Assembly: GCF_001605885.1 (NCBI RefSeq)
Contig: NZ_LRPE01000039.1
Location: forward strand, 248,001-312,000
Direction: 5' to 3'
From: Acinetobacter lactucae
Lineage (GTDB): Bacteria > Pseudomonadota > Gammaproteobacteria > Pseudomonadales > Moraxellaceae
Length of the DNA stretch: 64,000 bases
A program made the translations under genes and the position numbers. Under the pieces are notes generated by a model, which did no database searches, was not told the origin of the DNA, and saw only the letters and a program-made list of their open reading frames with translations. The first letter of the stretch is position 1. Each line of letters begins with the position of its first letter. Shown piece after piece: positions 63,427 to 64,000 of this stretch.

Positions 63427-64000
63427 ATGAAAAAACTAGCAATTGCATCAGCTCTTTTATCTGCACTCGCAGTGAGTGGCGCAGCAAACGCTTACCAAGC
63501 TGAAGTTGGTGGTTCTTACAATTATCTTGATCCAGACAACGGTAGCAGCGTAAGTAAATTCGGTGTTGACGGGACTTATTACTTTAATCCTGTTCAAACT
63601 CGTAACGCTCCACTTGCTGAAGCAGCTTTCTTAAGCCGTGCAAGTAACGTTAACGCCCTAATCAACTATGGCGATAACAGCGGTACAAAAGATACTCAAT
63701 ATGGCGTAGGTGTTGAATACTACGTTCCTAACTCAGATTTCTACCTTAGCGGTGATGTAGGTCGAAATGAGCGTGAAGTCGACAACACTAATATTGACAG
63801 CAAAGTAACTACTTATGCAGCTGAAGTAGGTTATTTACCAGCTCCTGGTTTATTACTTGCATTAGGTGTTAAAGGTTACGACGAGAAAGACGGTAAAGAC
63901 GGCGCTGATCCAACAGTACGTGCTAAATACGTAACTCAAGTAGGTCAACATGACGTAAACCTTGAAGCGTTCGGTGCATTTGGTGACCTAGACGAATATA
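63427..64000 (+). CDS. outer membrane porin, Omp33-like paralog (partial)
   Basis: 191 codons visible; the gene runs off the window. Signal peptide MKKLAIASALLSALAVSGAANA, cleaved before YQAEVGG, then beta-rich sequence with ALGV, EYYVPNSDFYLSGDVG. Motif PLAEAAFLSRAS matches PLAEAAFLNQAS of the 39266 porin, so the two are paralogs. GGGGAGAG is a very strong ribosome site. Confidence 0.85.
   Translation, partial: MKKLAIASALLSALAVSGAANAYQAEVGGSYNYLDPDNGSSVSKFGVDGTYYFNPVQTRNAPLAEAAFLSRASNVNALINYGDNSGTKDTQYGVGVEYYVPNSDFYLSGDVGRNEREVDNTNIDSKVTTYAAEVGYLPAPGLLLALGVKGYDEKDGKDGADPTVRAKYVTQVGQHDVNLEAFGAFGDLDEY

Overview
The window looks like a chromosomal segment of Acinetobacter, most likely A. baumannii or a close relative. 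The DNA is AT-rich. The 300-residue porin at 39266 reads like Omp33-36, and gene content (GABA cluster, CrbS/CrbR acetate switch, DcaP-free porin pair, prfB with frameshift, waaA) fits that genus. This assignment rests on recognition only, with no database search.

Layout. 1-5.9 kb: end of an aldo/keto reductase, four small minus-strand hypothetical genes (two secreted, one membrane, one immunity-like in size), an EamA transporter, a LysR/MFS divergent pair and a GGCT-like protein. 5.9-8.2 kb: an SDR/NTF2-like operon divergent from a LysR gene, then tRNA-Thr(UGT). 8.2-11.1 kb: an AT-rich accessory block next to the tRNA with a two-gene operon, an ABC/OLD-type ATPase and a small protein with a PD-(D/E)XK-like motif, plus a possible small RNA. 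11.2-17.2 kb: small membrane peptide, GFA protein, methyltransferase/FAD oxidoreductase pair, pirin, YcaC-like hydrolase and LysR. 17.3-25.1 kb: GABA catabolism (gabD, gabT, MocR regulator, GABA-type permease) sharing a tandem operator, then an XRE-cupin regulator divergent from azlCD. 25.2-36.5 kb: ssb, a YajR-like MFS gene, TerC-like, tenA, MerR/SDR, glpM, DUF1304, quinone-reductase-like MDR with TetR, and uvrA. 36.5-43 kb: diguanylate cyclase, a 1-kb non-coding region with a good small-RNA candidate, Omp33-36-like porin, BCCT transporter, channel-like membrane protein.

43-56.3 kb is an acetate module: actP and yjcH for uptake, the transporter-fused kinase CrbS, an unknown 255-residue protein, the response regulator CrbR, and acs. 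The same GACTTT(A/G)GTC box sits upstream of yjcH/crbS, the unknown gene and acs, which ties the unknown gene to the acetate switch. An msuE-sfnG dimethylsulfone pair and an Lrp/isochorismatase pair are embedded in it. 56.5-64 kb: DUF805, MscS-type channel, rsmE-waaA, nemA-arsR with tandem operators, prfB with its programmed +1 frameshift, and the start of a second porin paralogous to the one at 39 kb.

The most novel-looking items are the ATPase/nuclease-like pair by tRNA-Thr, the acetate-box unknown protein, the paired GABA operators, and the promoter-plus-terminator small RNA at about 38.7 kb.
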